DNA from: Pascua guehoae | Lineage: Eukaryota; Basidiomycota; Tremellomycetes; Trichosporonales; Trichosporonaceae | DNA length: 64,000 nt | NCBI GenBank assembly: GCA_001600415.1 | Contig: BCJX01000006.1 | Location: forward strand, 1,356,793 to 1,420,792 | Reading direction: 5' to 3' | Program-made: the position numbers and the translations under genes | Notes under the pieces: generated by a model | Database searches by the model: none | What the model saw: only the letters and a program-made list of their open reading frames with translations | What the model was told of the DNA's origin: nothing | In this document: positions 35,501 through 47,854 of the stretch, piece by piece | How positions within the stretch are numbered: the stretch's first letter is position 1 | How the letters are laid out: each line of letters begins with the position of its first letter

Positions 35501-37025
35501 GCTCGCCGACATTCTGCCCACGTGCACGGGCAAATCGGGCCTGGGTGAGTACTACCGCCGCGTCATGGCCGTGGTCGACGAGCACGGCCTCGAGCACCCT
35601 GTTGCGCACTTTGGCAAGCTCGCACTCGCGGCGAGCGAGCACGGCGACCCCAGCACGAGCGATATCTGGACACGTGTGTTCCTTGCCCACCTCGCGATGG
35701 GCGAGTACGAGGACGCGTACACGACCCTCACGAGCGCGCCATTCCAGGAAATGTGAGTTGACATGGGCACGAGCAAACTCTTGAACTGCCAAAACTAACA
35801 ATATAGCAAGCGCGACCTCCTCGGCCAGCTCATCTCGGCCATGTGCGAGGCCAACGAGGTGGGGCGGCTCAACTCGCTGGGCTTTATCGGGTTCCAGAAG
35901 GACGTCGAGGAGCGGCTCAACTTCAAGGCGCGCAACTCGGACCCGCTCCGTGCGCCAAACTACTACACGGTGCTGTACTCGTGGCACATTTCGCGCGGCG
36001 ACTACCGCTCGGCCGCAGAGATCATGTACGCGCAGGGACAGCGGTTTGCCGACGCGCCTGCGACGCGCGTACCCGCGCAGCAGCTGGCGTCGATGCGTGC
36101 CCAGTCGTACCTGGCTGCCATTAACGCGCTTGCGCTCGTCGAGCCGCGCAACGCGTGGATCAGCGTGCTTGCCGACCCCGAGTCGCGCCACCAGTCCAAT
36201 GACACTGACAGTGGGCGCGACCCCAAGCGCCGGCGGGTGACGCACTACATTCCCGAATCCGAGTTTTCGCAGGGCAACAAGCCGGTCGACATTGTGACGC
36301 TCCCCGACATGCGGCGCGAGTACACCGCCGTACTCTCCCAGTTGCGCCTGGCCTCGTCCATTCCCGACCTGCACGATGCCGGGTCTGCGGGCGTATCGCT
36401 CACCCCGGCCGAGCTCGTGGGCTTCTTCACCCAGCGCAGCTTGTTTGACTATGCCCAGTCGTCGGCCGCCGCGCTCGACGTCGACATGACCGACCTCTTT
36501 GTCGCCCTCGCGTCCCGCTGCCTCGAGCTCGCGCGCGCACCCCCCAACACGCCCAGCGCAGACTTCCTCGCCCTCTCCCCCGTCACGGCCCGCCTCCGCG
36601 GTCCCCCCGGCATGCTCGCCCTGCGATACCTCCAAGTCGCACTGGCACGGCACGACTCGGAAAAGACACAGTGGCGGTACCACGCCGCCGTCGCAGAGAC
36701 GTTCCTCTCCCTCTCGCCCCCCGGCGCCCAGCCGCCCGCATGGCTCGTGGCCGCCGAAATGGGCCGGGATCCACAGGCCTGGATCGCACGCGCACTCAAG
36801 CACGGGTGGGTCGCAGAGGCCACGGGATGGAGTGCAGACGTGCTTCGCAAACTCCCCGCGGCCGAGATGCTGCGCAAGCCCTACGCCGTCGAGGGCCCGT
36901 ACAGTCTCGTCGACCGTGTGGTTGCGGCTGCCAAGGACGAGGACAAGGAGACACAGGCCAAGGCGCAGGCGTTGTGGGATATGGTCGGCCGGAGAGCCAC
37001 GGCGATGAAGGCCATCACGGCCTAG
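32562..37025 (+). CDS. NUP120: Nucleoporin Nup120/Nup160
   Basis: Exons 32562-35752 and 35807-37025, 1469 aa, or 1456 aa if a 39-nt in-frame intron at 33163-33201 is removed. Start ATG gives MSLYTPFQLVHAHLSPSPVA. The N-terminal half is a beta-propeller style domain (TEADVVYRFSFPLGAF, WQVTNEDTVVLGCADGGILK, VVYTFSRDGKLRTWSAATGQ). The second half is alpha-helical: DYEDAYTTLTSAP, NYYTVLYSWHISRGDYRSAA and QSYLAAINALALVEP match the Nup160 C-terminal solenoid. It belongs to the Y-shaped Nup84/Nup107 complex of the nuclear pore, on both faces of the envelope. The exon 1-2 junction (GAA AT|C AAG) keeps phase. Several large frames on the opposite strand are shadows. Divergent from SSU72. Confidence 0.9.
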
Positions 37026-37266
37026 TTGCAGGATTGCCGTGGAGTGTGCAGGTGCTAGAGAATACATTATGTACAGCGTTGGTTGGTGGGCACGAGCCAG
37101 ACTCGTGCTGGTGGAAGAATGCATCCTTCTGCTATATATCCCTAGTGACAACAGATGTCAATGCGTGCATGTCGCCGCATGCTTTCGTGCTCTACGCTCT
37201 ACCCTTCCCCCCCTCACTCGCTCACAATCTCCCCACACTCGCCCTACACTCGCCCCCCATCCTGTC

Positions 37267-40200
37267 CTACAACCTCCGATCATGCATGATGGCCTTGAGG
37301 TCGGCCGAGCGCACGGGCGGCGCCTGCGCGAGATGCTTTGCACGCGCCACGTGCGGGTTCGCTGGGGCGTGGGTTGGCTCGGCACCGCTCTGGAGCAGCT
37401 CGAGGACGCTGGGGAGCAACGAGTTTTGGCGGCAGGTGAGCACGAGCTCCTTGCCCGTCTGCAGGTCGACAAGCCCGTTGAGCGAGTCCGAGTGGTGGCC
37501 GCGCGTGGGCTGCAACGGCCCTAAGGCCAGCTCGTCGGTCGCCGCACGCGCCGCGTATGCAATGCTCACCGAGCCCATGCGGTTCATGCGCTGTGGGCTC
37601 GGCGTGTGTGATGCCCTGCGCTCGCGCTCGGCACGTTCCCGCTCGGCGCGCTCGGCCTCCCTTTCGGACTTGTCCTCGGGCGCAATGAGGGCGTCGCGCA
37701 GGACCTGCAGCGACACCGCCTCGGCAACACGGCGGATGCGCCCGCGCTCGCTCACAGCCTTGCCCTGCTGCTGCCGCGTCTCGGTAGCGAGCCATACTTG
37801 GCGCCCCAGTGTTGTTGCCCACCGCTGCCGCGCGGCCGCGTCCGGCACAGAAAAGCAGTACTTGCGTCGACCGCCGAGGTGCGACACAAATGCCACTTGG
37901 AATGTGTGCCGCATAAACCCACGCTCCACGTTGAACGTTCGCATGCTCCCAATGCTTCCGTACAACGCCCTGTGGTGTGAGTTGAGAAATTCGGGTAACT
38001 GAGACTCACGCATTGACGCCCATGCGTTCAAAGAGCATCGACTTGGGCCCGAGCGACACGCCGCGCACGCGGAACGACTGCTGGTTGGTATTCGCAAAGT
38101 CGAGGACAGGCGGATCAAACTCAAGTCCCATGCCTTGGAACCGGAGCTGGAACGAGGCGTCGGGCTTGGGAATCGCAATCGTCATCTTATCCGACCATTC
38201 GTTGTAGGTCAGCCTGGAAGGGAGACGCTGCGGCGTAATCGCGACCTCCCGTGCGAGATGTGCCTCGTGGACCGCAAGAGACTGAACGAGCTTGGTCTGG
38301 CGAATCGACGTGTAAATGCCTTCCAGCAGCTCGTCGGGGACAAGGCCGCTCGGGTCCTTGCTCTGGAACGCGGCCACAAACGTATCACGCGAAATGGCGT
38401 GGTTCGGGAACGCAAAGCCAAAGGTCGAGTAGAGCATGTCGTTGAGCTCGAGCGTCGATAACACAAGGTCCTCTGCCAGCTCCTGATCGTACGTCACATA
38501 CTCTTCGTTGGCGGCATAGTACCCTGCCGCAAATCCACGCAAGAGCGACTCGGCCGCCGAAATGTCATTCGGCAGCCGGATCGACAGCAAGAACATGCGC
38601 AGGGCGTCGTCAATGCGGACTTTGCCAAAGTTGAAGCGGTCCATAAACGCCAACAGTAGCGTCGGGTCGGCAGCAAGAAGGATCCCAATCTGCGGCTTGT
38701 CCAATTCTGGTGTCTTGAGGATGAGGTTCGCCAATGTACCAGTGTCCAGTCTGGGGTTGCTCTGCTCGATGAGGTGGTGAACAGCACTGAGACTGTCCTC
38801 GGCAAACTGCTGAATAAAGTGTTGGACCAGCGGGTGGCGCGGCGGCTCGGTCGTCGGTTCGTCGCTCGTGCCGCTCACGAGGAGCTTGTCGAGGCTGACC
38901 ACCGACTTGACAACAAACTTCATGTCGAGGTTGGCCTGGACGCCATGCGTAATCAACGGCTTTGCAATGACCAAAATGTCATTGAACAGGAACAAGTAGC
39001 GGTCCTTGCAGGTCTAGAGCAGTCAGCACTTGAATGTTGTCCAACCTCTTGAACAACTCACGTTCGCGTTGACCACCTGCAACACTTGCTGCGCAAGAAG
39101 CAGCTTGCGTGGCGGGTCCTCGAGAAACTCGAGGCTAGCTGACTCGGGCGACTCTGCAAGCATGGCATCCATACGCTTGAGGACGTCGGTTGATCGTTGC
39201 GACAGGCCTGCTACTGTGGGAGGGTCGTCGTTGATAGACACCACATTGGACGAGCCTAACTCGATCGGCGGAGGCGGCGCGCGGCGTCGGCTCATCATGT
39301 ACGACGGAATCTCTGGCCGGCCCGCCGAGTTGCCCTGAAGATGATCGCGAGAGGCTTGGCTGTCGTCGGAATAGTCGACCTGTGAATCGCCAGACTTGGC
39401 ACCAGCGTGACGGTAATCGTCGCTCGTACTTGGGCTGTGATTGCTGTGGTGGCTTCCACGGCTTGGAACACTACCCGCAGACGAACGCGACGCCAGGGCA
39501 TTCATAAGTCCGCCGCGCTTGGTTGATGGGTTGTGTCCATAAGCGTCCGAAGGTCCTAGACCGCGAGGCTGAGCATGAACAGCACGCGCACCCGACTGAG
39601 CGTCCATAGCGCGTTTCTGTTCAAAGGTAGTGATACCAGGGAAGGGCGAGAGCTTGGAGCTGTGGATGCGTGGGTCATTGATGTCGGCGCGGGGAAGGAA
39701 GCCTCCCTTTGCAGATGGTGTAGATAGCTGGTGCTGGATGAGGAGACTGTTGGCTGACGCAGCGGTGCTTTGGGTCGATGGGGCCATCGAGCTGTTTGAT
39801 GGCTGATGGCGCATGCGATCGGTAGGCGATGCTCTCGATTGCGGCTGGGACCCACTAGTCGACGACGCCTGCGAGCTACGTTGCTGCACCTGTGCAAATC
39901 CTTCCTCTGGGTGGCGCGGGCTCACCGGTGGGCTGGTAACGGGGCTGTTTAAAGACCCACGACCGAGTGAACTCGAGCTCCCCTTGCGGAACGCAGAGAA
40001 CATGGCGCGTCCCATAGCCTTGGATACACTTCCATTCTTCTTGTGCGTGCGCGTTGCTTCAGGCGACTCCTCGCCGAGGCGGCTCGACAGGCTGCTGTCC
40101 GCCCGCTGGTCGCCGCGCTGGCCGGCATATACCGCGGTTGCGGCGCCAGCGGCTGCCAATGCACCGACGCCTGCCGACACACCTGCTCCTGCTCCAGCCA

Positions 40201-42182
40201 CCGCTGATGTTGGCTGCGAATGGTCGTCGGCAGACCTGGCAGCCTGGGATTCGGCCTCGGGGCTTGATGACGACGCGCCTCGGCCGTCACTGTACGCCTG
40301 ATAAGTTTGCGTTAAAGGCGTGACAGCTCCCGATGCCGCCTCGTCTTCTGAATAAATTAGCCCGTGTCCACAATATATGGAGGTACTCACCAAGATCCTC
40401 CTGATCCTCATTGTCCCACTCATTGCTGGCATGTGCAGACCGGTTGTAGGCCCAATGGTGACGGCCCTGCGCGCCGGTCTCTGCGTTTGATGGAACCTCA
40501 GTCTCGCCCGAGACATTTGCCGAATCGATGCCATCCACAGTGGAGGAAGAGTCTGCACTCGGTGAGTCCACTGTAGGCATGACGGTTGCCTGTGAGGATG
40601 TCGACTCCTGCGTGACATGGCGCGTGGGAGTTGTGGCAAAGGGTGCAGTGGGAGGAGCCAAGGAACCAGCATCGCGATCTGGCAGGTTGTCACCAAGGTA
40701 CGTTTGCTGTTGTTGCCGGAACACCCCACCCGTCTCACGCACATCCTCGTGCAGGGGACTAGGCATGGAAACGTCGGGCGCGTTGTCGAGTTGCTCACCG
40801 CGAGCAGTGCGAGTTGAAAGACTGCGACCGAGGTGTGCTGCAAACTCGAATGCTTCAGTATCTGACCGTTGCGTACTGCGGGAAGAGGTGCGGTCAGGCA
40901 CGCCGAGGAATTGGCCTGGGTGTGTGGTGGGGCCGGTGATGGCTGGTGCCGGTAGAAACGGGGGTACGGCAGTGGTAGGAGCCGAGGTTGAAACCGGGTC
41001 ATTTTCAGGCACATATGGCTCGCCTTCTTCGTCTGGCTCGGGGTCGTCGAGCCCATCGTCGTCGTCGACAAAGTCGCTGCCATTATCGTCCACGGCATCT
41101 TCTGCTTCCGCTGCACCAGCTGCCTTGCCATCACGCGTGTGTCGGCGCTCCTGCCACAGCTTGTGGACCTCGGCCTCTTCCTGCTGGCGCGCAGCTCGTC
41201 GTCCGGCGAGTCTCTCCACCATCCGCCGTCCCACAACACTGCGGCGCTCCTCGGCCATGTTGGAGGACGAGACTGTAAAGCTACGCTGAAGGCGTGGACG
41301 GGGGACATCGAGGGTTGTATCAGGAATCGGAGTTGGTGTGTCGTCGACTGGTTCTGTCGCAGGCATGCCAAACATGCGGGGAACGCCAATCGTGCCTGCC
41401 CGGAGCAGCGGACGTGATCCTGGCAAGCTGAGAGTCACGTCCTCTGCTGATGCCGACAAGGACCCGCCCAATGAAGCCCCAAGCGATGCACCAGGATTCG
41501 GAAAGTTGGTGCTTCGCGTGGGGGTGGTAGCACCCCCGAAACTGTGCCCGCCCGTGAGCTTGTCCATGGCTTTGGCTCGTGCGGCAGCCGAGTTTGACCG
41601 CGAGAGGTTGCGCAGCTCGCCCAATGATGGGAGTGGACTGGGTGTGTTGCGACCCGCTGCGGTCATGTTGGAAGGGAACGAGCTTGGCGGAGCCGGCACG
41701 GGGCTAATGGAGGGAAGGTAGGACTGGGCAAGCTGGTAGGCTGCCCAATCTGGCCCCGGCCCACCAACGGGGGAAGCTTGGGCGGTGTAGAATGGCGACG
41801 AGCTCCCAGAGTTGTACGCAATGTGGGGCGGCGTAGGTATGTGGTACGACGACGATGCAGAGTTTGAGCGCTGCATCATGGCGCCCGCACCGTAGCCCAC
41901 CGATCCTCCCGGGGAAGGTGATAGGAACTCTTCACCGTCATACCCATAGTCATTGAGCATGCGAGCCGCTGGAGTCGTCGCATCGAAAGAAGGTCTGGCT
42001 TCCTCGTCTGCGGCGGCGGCATTGGCGTTGGTGATCACGCTCGGTCCCTTTGGCTGGGGCGGACGTCGCCCGTCTGGGGTCCGTGGGAGAGATGCCGCGC
42101 GCTTGAGCTTTGCAATGGCCAGAGATCTGATCTCGGAATTGGCAGATGGCGACGGTTGATATCGTACGGGTGAGGTGGACAT
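37267..42182 (-). CDS. Sec7-PH domain ARF guanine-nucleotide exchange factor
   Basis: Four exons, 1594 aa: 42182-40391, 40347-39062, 39013-38010, 37969-37267. The first 950 or so residues are disordered, Ser/Pro/Ala-rich, with an acidic patch and phosphosite-like RSNSAS, RSFTVSS and SRSNSA motifs. A domain read as Sec7 lies about 1085-1240: FLLSIRLPNDISAAESLLRG, FAAGYYAANEEYVTYDQELA, LELNDMLYSTFGFAFPNHAI. A PH-like domain follows (residues about 1290-1440: EWSDKMTIAIPKPDASFQLR, RHTFQVAFVSHLGGRRKYCF). A short PH-like start, DRYLFLFNDILVIAKPL, precedes the Sec7 part. Members such as Syt1 activate ARF GTPases on membranes. The glutamic finger position reads LPND, not LPGE (see findings). Position of the ATG is supported by the long open first exon. 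Confidence 0.85.
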
Positions 42183-42559
42183 GGTGGGGCGGCTAGAGGA
42201 AAGGAGATGAGACGGGTGTTCGGCGGTAAGGAGTGGTGCGAGTGGAGGGGGCGTTTCGTCGGCGTCCTACTGCGTAGCGGGCATGAGAGTCATTGGCGGT
42301 TGAGCTGAGGGGGTATCGGGATGCGGGGCGAATGGAGAGGTGCTGTGCCGGTGGTTTGGGGGGAAGGGAAGGGGGCGTTGGATGTTGAGAGTCGATGCAA
42401 GGGATGAGACGTGACGATGCAGTGGGAGCAGTTGAGTGCAGTCGCTGGATGTGGGGGGGGGGGGGGGGAGACAAGGTCGAGGTCGTTTCAGAAGGAAAAG
42501 TTGAGACGCGATGGAAAAGATGAGAGCGAGCGAGCGAGTGAGTTGTGTCGGATCCAAGC

Positions 42560-42612
42560 GAGGCGAGGCGAGGCGAGGCGAGGGTGAGGGTGAGGGTGAG
42601 GGTGAGGGGTGG
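42560..42612. repeat. GAGGC and GGGTGA tandem repeats
   Basis: About four GAGGC units followed by about five GGGTGA units, upstream of the GEF start. G-quadruplex-capable on the plus strand. Confidence 0.85.
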
Positions 42613-43119
42613 GGGTGGGGTGGTGGAAGGGTAAAGTGGAGGGAGAGGCAAGGGGATTGAGAGAGGGCAAGTTGGTAGGGTTGGGGCTCGTGCGTACAGC
42701 GTCTGCGTGCACTGCCAGTGTGCGGGAGCCGAAATGGTGCAAGAACTGCAATTGATTGAATGCGACCAAAGCCACAAACGGGTCCGGCGGGTCTCCCAGC
42801 CTGGGCAATAAAATAAGGCTGTAACTGTACACTCCCGATGGCGAGGGGTGCAACTGTGCTTTTGATGTCGTGGTTCGTTAAAAAGCGGAGAATGAATGGA
42901 GTTTGATTGATAGAGTTGAGTGTGGAATTGATCAATCTGTGGATGCCGGATGATCATAGAGCAGCACACTCTGTGTCTCTGGTCGACGGCATGCGCGCAG
43001 CCTGCCAGTGCTAGCCCTGTAGCACCCAGCCTGCACCCAGCCAGCAGCCAGCACACCCAGGCGTGCCCAGGAATCCTTTGAACGGCCAGAGCCTAGAACA
43101 CTGACACTTTTGCCTATCG

Positions 43120-43175
43120 GCCTATCCATCCATCCATCCACCCATCCATCCATCCATCCATTCATCCACCCATCC
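43120..43175. repeat. CATC tetranucleotide microsatellite
   Basis: Imperfect run of CATC/CCATC units. Confidence 0.85.
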
Positions 43176-45721
43176 ATCCCATCTAGCAAGGATCCCAGGT
43201 GGTCAGTTCAACTATCAAGCCACTGTCTGTTCAAGCCTTGTTCCTTTTTTACATCACCGCTGCTGCTATAACTGGTGCAATGATGCATGATGCATGCTCT
43301 ATCCGGTAGATTACGGCTTTGTTAATAGCGTTGTGAAACGCATCCCCCACCCCGCAGAGTCCAGATCGTCGGCCCCCCAGCCTAACCCCTACTCCTTGCA
43401 GTAGCCGCCACCGCTCGCTCTCTTTCAAGGTCAAGGCGTGCCCTGGCCGCCTGGCCGTTTGGGCACTACCACCAAGCAAGCAAGCCAGCTAAGCCAGGGC
43501 AGGTATTGGCATGTACGCAGGCCTTGTCATTTTCAGCTCGCTCGTCGTGTGCCTGAAGTCTACTTTGTGCCCCCGAATTGCATCCCCGAATCTCGAACGT
43601 CTCAAAACTCTGGGCAAAGGCCAGCGCCGAGCCAGCCAAGACATGCATCCAAGTCTCCCACGATCGCTCTACCATGACTCAATGGGGGACCAAATAAGAT
43701 CCACCTCTCCACCCTCATGGCTGTCGGCTACATCGGTTACTTTCAAATGCGACACCGCTGCAGCAAGCAGCAGCATGGTTGCAAGCAGTGCTGTACAGCG
43801 GCTACCCATACCTGTTCTCTCTGCCACCATGCTGTCGCTTCGTCTGGCAATCATCTTACACGAGAGCATGTTCAACGGCTCAGTCATCACCACGAGCGGG
43901 GCCGGCGGGGAAGATGAAAGAGAGGCCACTTGGCCTTACGGACGTGTGACGACGGCGTACGGAGTGTATCTGTCACTTGTACCCACCCACAAAGCCGGAA
44001 TGAGGGGGACCAGTCGGCATTCAAGATACGAACTCGTCAAGACTGGTGTCTCTGGAATTGAGCCCTTCTGCCTTCGTCATCACGATCACGATGGTTGTTG
44101 GAACCATATACCGGCTTGGCTTAGGCTTGCTCCTTAGGGCTGGCTCATCGCGAAAGGTATACACCGAGCTATGGGGGGGAACGGGTTGGAGAGTTTGTCA
44201 GGCCACGTCGCTTTAGCGGTCACTGATGGAGCTACTCCGTGTGAGGCTTACTCAATAACCTTCACCTCAGGTCGGTGCTAGCACCATTGAGTGGCCTCCC
44301 GCACCTCGTTTCGAAACGGTTTAAGCTGGCGGTGTGTGAGCTGAGCAGATTTTGCTCATGTACCGTACGTGCATAGGGGCACGCCATTCAGCTCATGTAA
44401 GCTCGAACGGTCCTCGGAGGACCTCTGGTTGCAACCACAGCCGGCATGGTTCAGAACCAACAGTGACCGCTGTGCACCCTGTTGCCGACGTGCCTCCCCC
44501 GTGTGCACACACGCGGTGCACGGATCTTCCCAGCTTGTCAACGTTTGGTGATCCAAGAAATCTCCGAGTCGGAACAAACCTTGCTTCCTTCGGTCACCCC
44601 CGTCAGACATCAGATTGCTGTACAGAAATATCGGGTTTCAAGTGTCCCCTCTCGGGATCACTGCGGTGCTGCCAACTGCACTGCTACAAGGTGACCTGGT
44701 GCCCTGTTTTCTACTTGACTAACTACATGCATGCAGTCGTACCTATATAGGTGCCCTGTATCCTGTGCCGCCGGCCTGGGGGCCGTGAATCGGCCGAGGG
44801 GCTCAAGGGGCTTGGGAGTCATGTCGTGCGGCATGATGGACAAGTCACCATTATGGGGGATTGCGCGGATAGCGCGCCTCAGGTCGTCATTTGTTGTGCA
44901 CTTGCCCGTACTTGTTCATGCCACTTTGGTTCCATTGGATTGTGCTATACTGTGGCTAGGGCGTCGGGGGCCGGGGATATGACGCCACTCAATCTTGCAC
45001 AGGCAGTAATGATCGACGCAGCACGCACAGCACACAATGTCCCATGGGATGAGATCTAACGCGCCCTACATAGGAGTAGTTTGTGGTGGGCGTTACAGTC
45101 GGCACGCGTACAAGTTGCAGCAGAGGCGCAGAGGCTTGGCGAATGGTGCTCGTAAGTCTTACTGTAGCGTGGATGTCCCGCATACCCCGCAGTCGCAAGA
45201 GTCGGTCCGATGACCCTCATTGCTCAGGACCCTGTCGTCTCATCCACTCGCTAGCTCGCTATCCGGGCCGTACGTACAAACGGTAGTTGTCTCTCTGCTT
45301 TGGCTCATTCCGCCAGCAGTCACACCCAACTTGATCCTGCACAACTCTCAGGTACTCCCTTGGCTGTCATACCCGAGCCCCTGCATACGCGCCCCCTCAA
45401 ACAAGCTCGACGCCTCTGACGCGATTGGACTCATTACACGCACATGGACTCTCCTGGTGCACAGCATGCACAGCACCATGCAAGCTAGCTAGCCACTCTG
45501 CCTTGGTTGGACTGCTGTCGCACTGCTGTCGCACTGCTGTCGCACTGCAGTAGCACTGCAGTGGCACCCCGATACCTTGACGACACGCAGCGCCCGATTT
45601 TGTGCACGCCGACACGTCACAAGCGGCACCCCATAAGAACCAACCCCCTCGCGCCCCCATTGTCTCTTCCAACTCTTCCCCATACCAAACACTCCCACCT
45701 ACCGGACCACCAATCATCACC

Positions 45722-46442
45722 ATGTGGGGCAAGGACGACAACAAGCAGCAGCAGCACGGCTACGGCCAGCAGAGCCAGCAGGGCCAGTTTGGCGGCCAGC
45801 CCCCCAAGCCCCAGAAGGCCGGCTTCCTCGACTTTGACGGCGACGGAAAGGTCGAGACGCACGAGAAGCTCCTCGCTGTCGGCGGTGCCATTGCCGCCGC
45901 TGCCGCTGTCGGTGGTGGCATCTACGCGTACAAGAACCGCGACGACGACAAGAAGCCCCAGCAGCAGCAGCAGCACGGTGGCCAGCAGTTTGGCAACCAG
46001 CAGTTCAACCAGGGTGGTAAGTCTGGCGTCTCGAGACGTTGCTCGTGGACGCTTGCAGTGACCCTCCCCCGTCCTGATGTACACCCATCCACCCACTACC
46101 ACACCACACTACACCGTATTCGAGCAGTGGCTGACGAACGCAGGCTCTGGTGGTTACGGACAGCAGCAGGGCGGCGGCGGCGGCTACGGACAGGAGAAGC
46201 ACGGCGGTCACCACGGCGGCCAGGGCGGACAGGGCGGCTACGGTCAGCAGCAGGGCGGCCAGGGCGGCTTCGGCCAGCAGCAGCACGGCGGTCACCACGG
46301 CGGCGGTGGCCAGGGTGGCTACGGTCAGCAGCAGGGTGGCCAGGGCGGCTACGGCCAGCAGGGTGGTGAGTAGCTGCTGACCATCCGTGAGGACCGATGT
46401 ACTTGTACTGACGTACCAGGCAACCAGGGCGGCAGGTGGTAA
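45722..46442 (+). CDS. Gly/Gln YGQQQGG-repeat protein with membrane segment
   Basis: Three exons, 179 aa: 45722-46016, 46144-46365, 46420-46442; all junctions keep phase (G|GC). N-terminus MWGKDDNKQQQHGYGQQ. An EF-hand-like loop DFDGDGKVETHE lies near residues 38-49, followed by a hydrophobic Gly/Ala segment LLAVGGAIAAAAAVGGGIYA (a single glycine-zipper-like membrane helix), then a basic/acidic stop KNRDDDKK. The rest is low-complexity: GGYGQQQGG, GHHGG and FGQQQ repeats, ending NQGGRW. I do not recognise a named family. The EF-like loop is a single copy and may not bind calcium. The YGQ repeats resemble prion-like or FUS-like segments. Start chosen as the first ATG in frame with a CACC-type context. 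Confidence 0.8.
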
Positions 46443-47188
46443 AAGCCAGAAGAGCAAGGTCCGGACCCGGCGAGCACGTAGACCAGAGCCACGAAGGAAG
46501 AAACTGGTAAGTGTCCTCAGCCCGCGTCACTCCCAACTGTTACTGACCTCACTGCAGCAGAACAAAACGCGACAGGACGAAACATGCCATGAGTTGATGT
46601 ACATGACCTCTGTACGAACCATGTGATGTGAAGTGAAGCAACAAGCGTTTGGCGCGAGCATTGATCTCTATTCTGGTTGACATTGAGGACACTGACGGAC
46701 GAACTCGCACGGGCGTGTAACTGCCCTGGGTATCTGTGCTTTCGGAGTAATACTGTGGCTGTTCGGGCTGTGTGTGCTAATGGTGCCCACTGACTCGACA
46801 CGAGGTTGGCATCAGTGACTCGATACGATGTTTGCTCCAATCAGTTCTAGATCGGTTGTGGAATGCCAATGATGTCGACGAGGAGCAGCGTCGGACAAGT
46901 TCCAAGTTTGGGACGTGGTGGTGAGGGCCGGTCCTCGTTCAATGTCATTCTCACACCCGTAGCATGACAAGGGTGGCGTACAGACGCATGTCAGAATGCA
47001 CACATGTTGGCACGTTGGCACTCCGAGAGCTGAGAGACAAGATGTGACGAACGTGTGTCATGAGCATAGTGCTGGGGTATGGATGGTCTATGCGCGCAGC
47101 ACATCGCTAGCACAGACGTTCCGCAGCGTGACGTAGTTTGATTATTCCCACGGTGGATCTCCCTATCCCTCCGTTCCTTATGTGCATC
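46443..47188. other. Intergenic, no gene recognised
   Basis: Contains the 3' flank of the Gly/Gln-repeat gene and the upstream region of tRNA-Leu. No protein gene supported. Confidence 0.5.
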
Positions 47189-47277
47189 GGCGAGATGGCC
47201 GAGCGGTCTAAGGCGCTGTGTTAAGGTTTAGTCACCTCCGCAGTCTTCGGACGTGGGTTCGAATCCCACTCTCGTCA
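47189..47277 (+). tRNA. tRNA-Leu (AAG) with short intron
   Basis: Acceptor stem GGCGAGA (47189-47195) pairs with TCTCGTC (47270-47276). D arm reads TGGCCGAGCGGTCTAAGGC, typical of class II tRNAs. Anticodon stem CTGTG (47216-47220) pairs with CGCAG (47239-47243) through one G-T. Loop TT AAG G then intron 47227-47237 (11 nt) then C; the anticodon is AAG, which decodes CUU/CUC Leu. Variable arm TC-TTCG-GA, T arm GTGGGTTCGAATCCCAC. No Asp or Ser features. Confidence 0.88.
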
Positions 47278-47854
47278 ACAGAGGATTCAGTTCCTCCCAG
47301 CCAAGCTTTTTGGGTCCCGGTGCTTTGGGGTGGGACATTGTGGGGCAGTGGACCACGTTATCCGCCAGGGTCGACGGCCACCGCTTCTTGTTGTGGGCAG
47401 GGTGATGTAGCACTTACTACGGCTGCTGTGCGGGGTATGAGACTCGTAGGGTAGAGCGCCACACTCGGTATGGGATTGCGACGCAGTCTTGTCGCTGAAC
47501 CCATTGTCTTTTATCTCGAAAGGGCCAGCCAGAGCTACACGACCGCACGCCGTGTTACTACTATAGAAACGCTATGGACGGGCAGCAATGCGGAATCACC
47601 AGTCAAAGTTGGACGCCAGGGAATGACACCCACATGCAGCCTCTTCCCGACGGAGATGGCTTCACTGTCCGCCAGACGAGCGGGATCAAATCGCACACCA
47701 ACTTGCCTCTCCTTGACGTTTATGGACCGGACTGTCACTCACAAACGGGGTCGGGTCTCATTGATTTCGAGCCTTCATCGCGACAACCAACTCGCATCCT
47801 CCCCATCTCGTCCTATCCTCTGGGTGTCACCGCCACCCACGGGACAAGGCCGCC
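47278..47854. other. Intergenic upstream of CFT2
   Basis: No gene recognised. No clear T-run terminator right after the tRNA-Leu; CTTTTTGG at 47305-47312 could serve. Confidence 0.5.

Larger units (their letters stand above)
42183..45721. other. Long intergenic region with repeats
   Basis: About 3.5 kb between divergent genes. Near the GEF start there is a G-run of about 14 (42455-42469), GAGGC repeats and GGGTGA repeats (42560-42612), all G-rich on the plus strand. A CATC/CCATCCAT microsatellite lies at 43120-43175. Further right no frame shows domains, and none keeps phase across candidate introns. A GCACTGCTGTC repeat sits at 45505-45565. No protein or RNA gene is supported. Confidence 0.5.

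Noticed and set aside
35427..37151. 574-aa minus-strand frame opposite NUP120
   Set aside because: Composition of an antisense shadow; crosses the NUP120 intron without adjustment.
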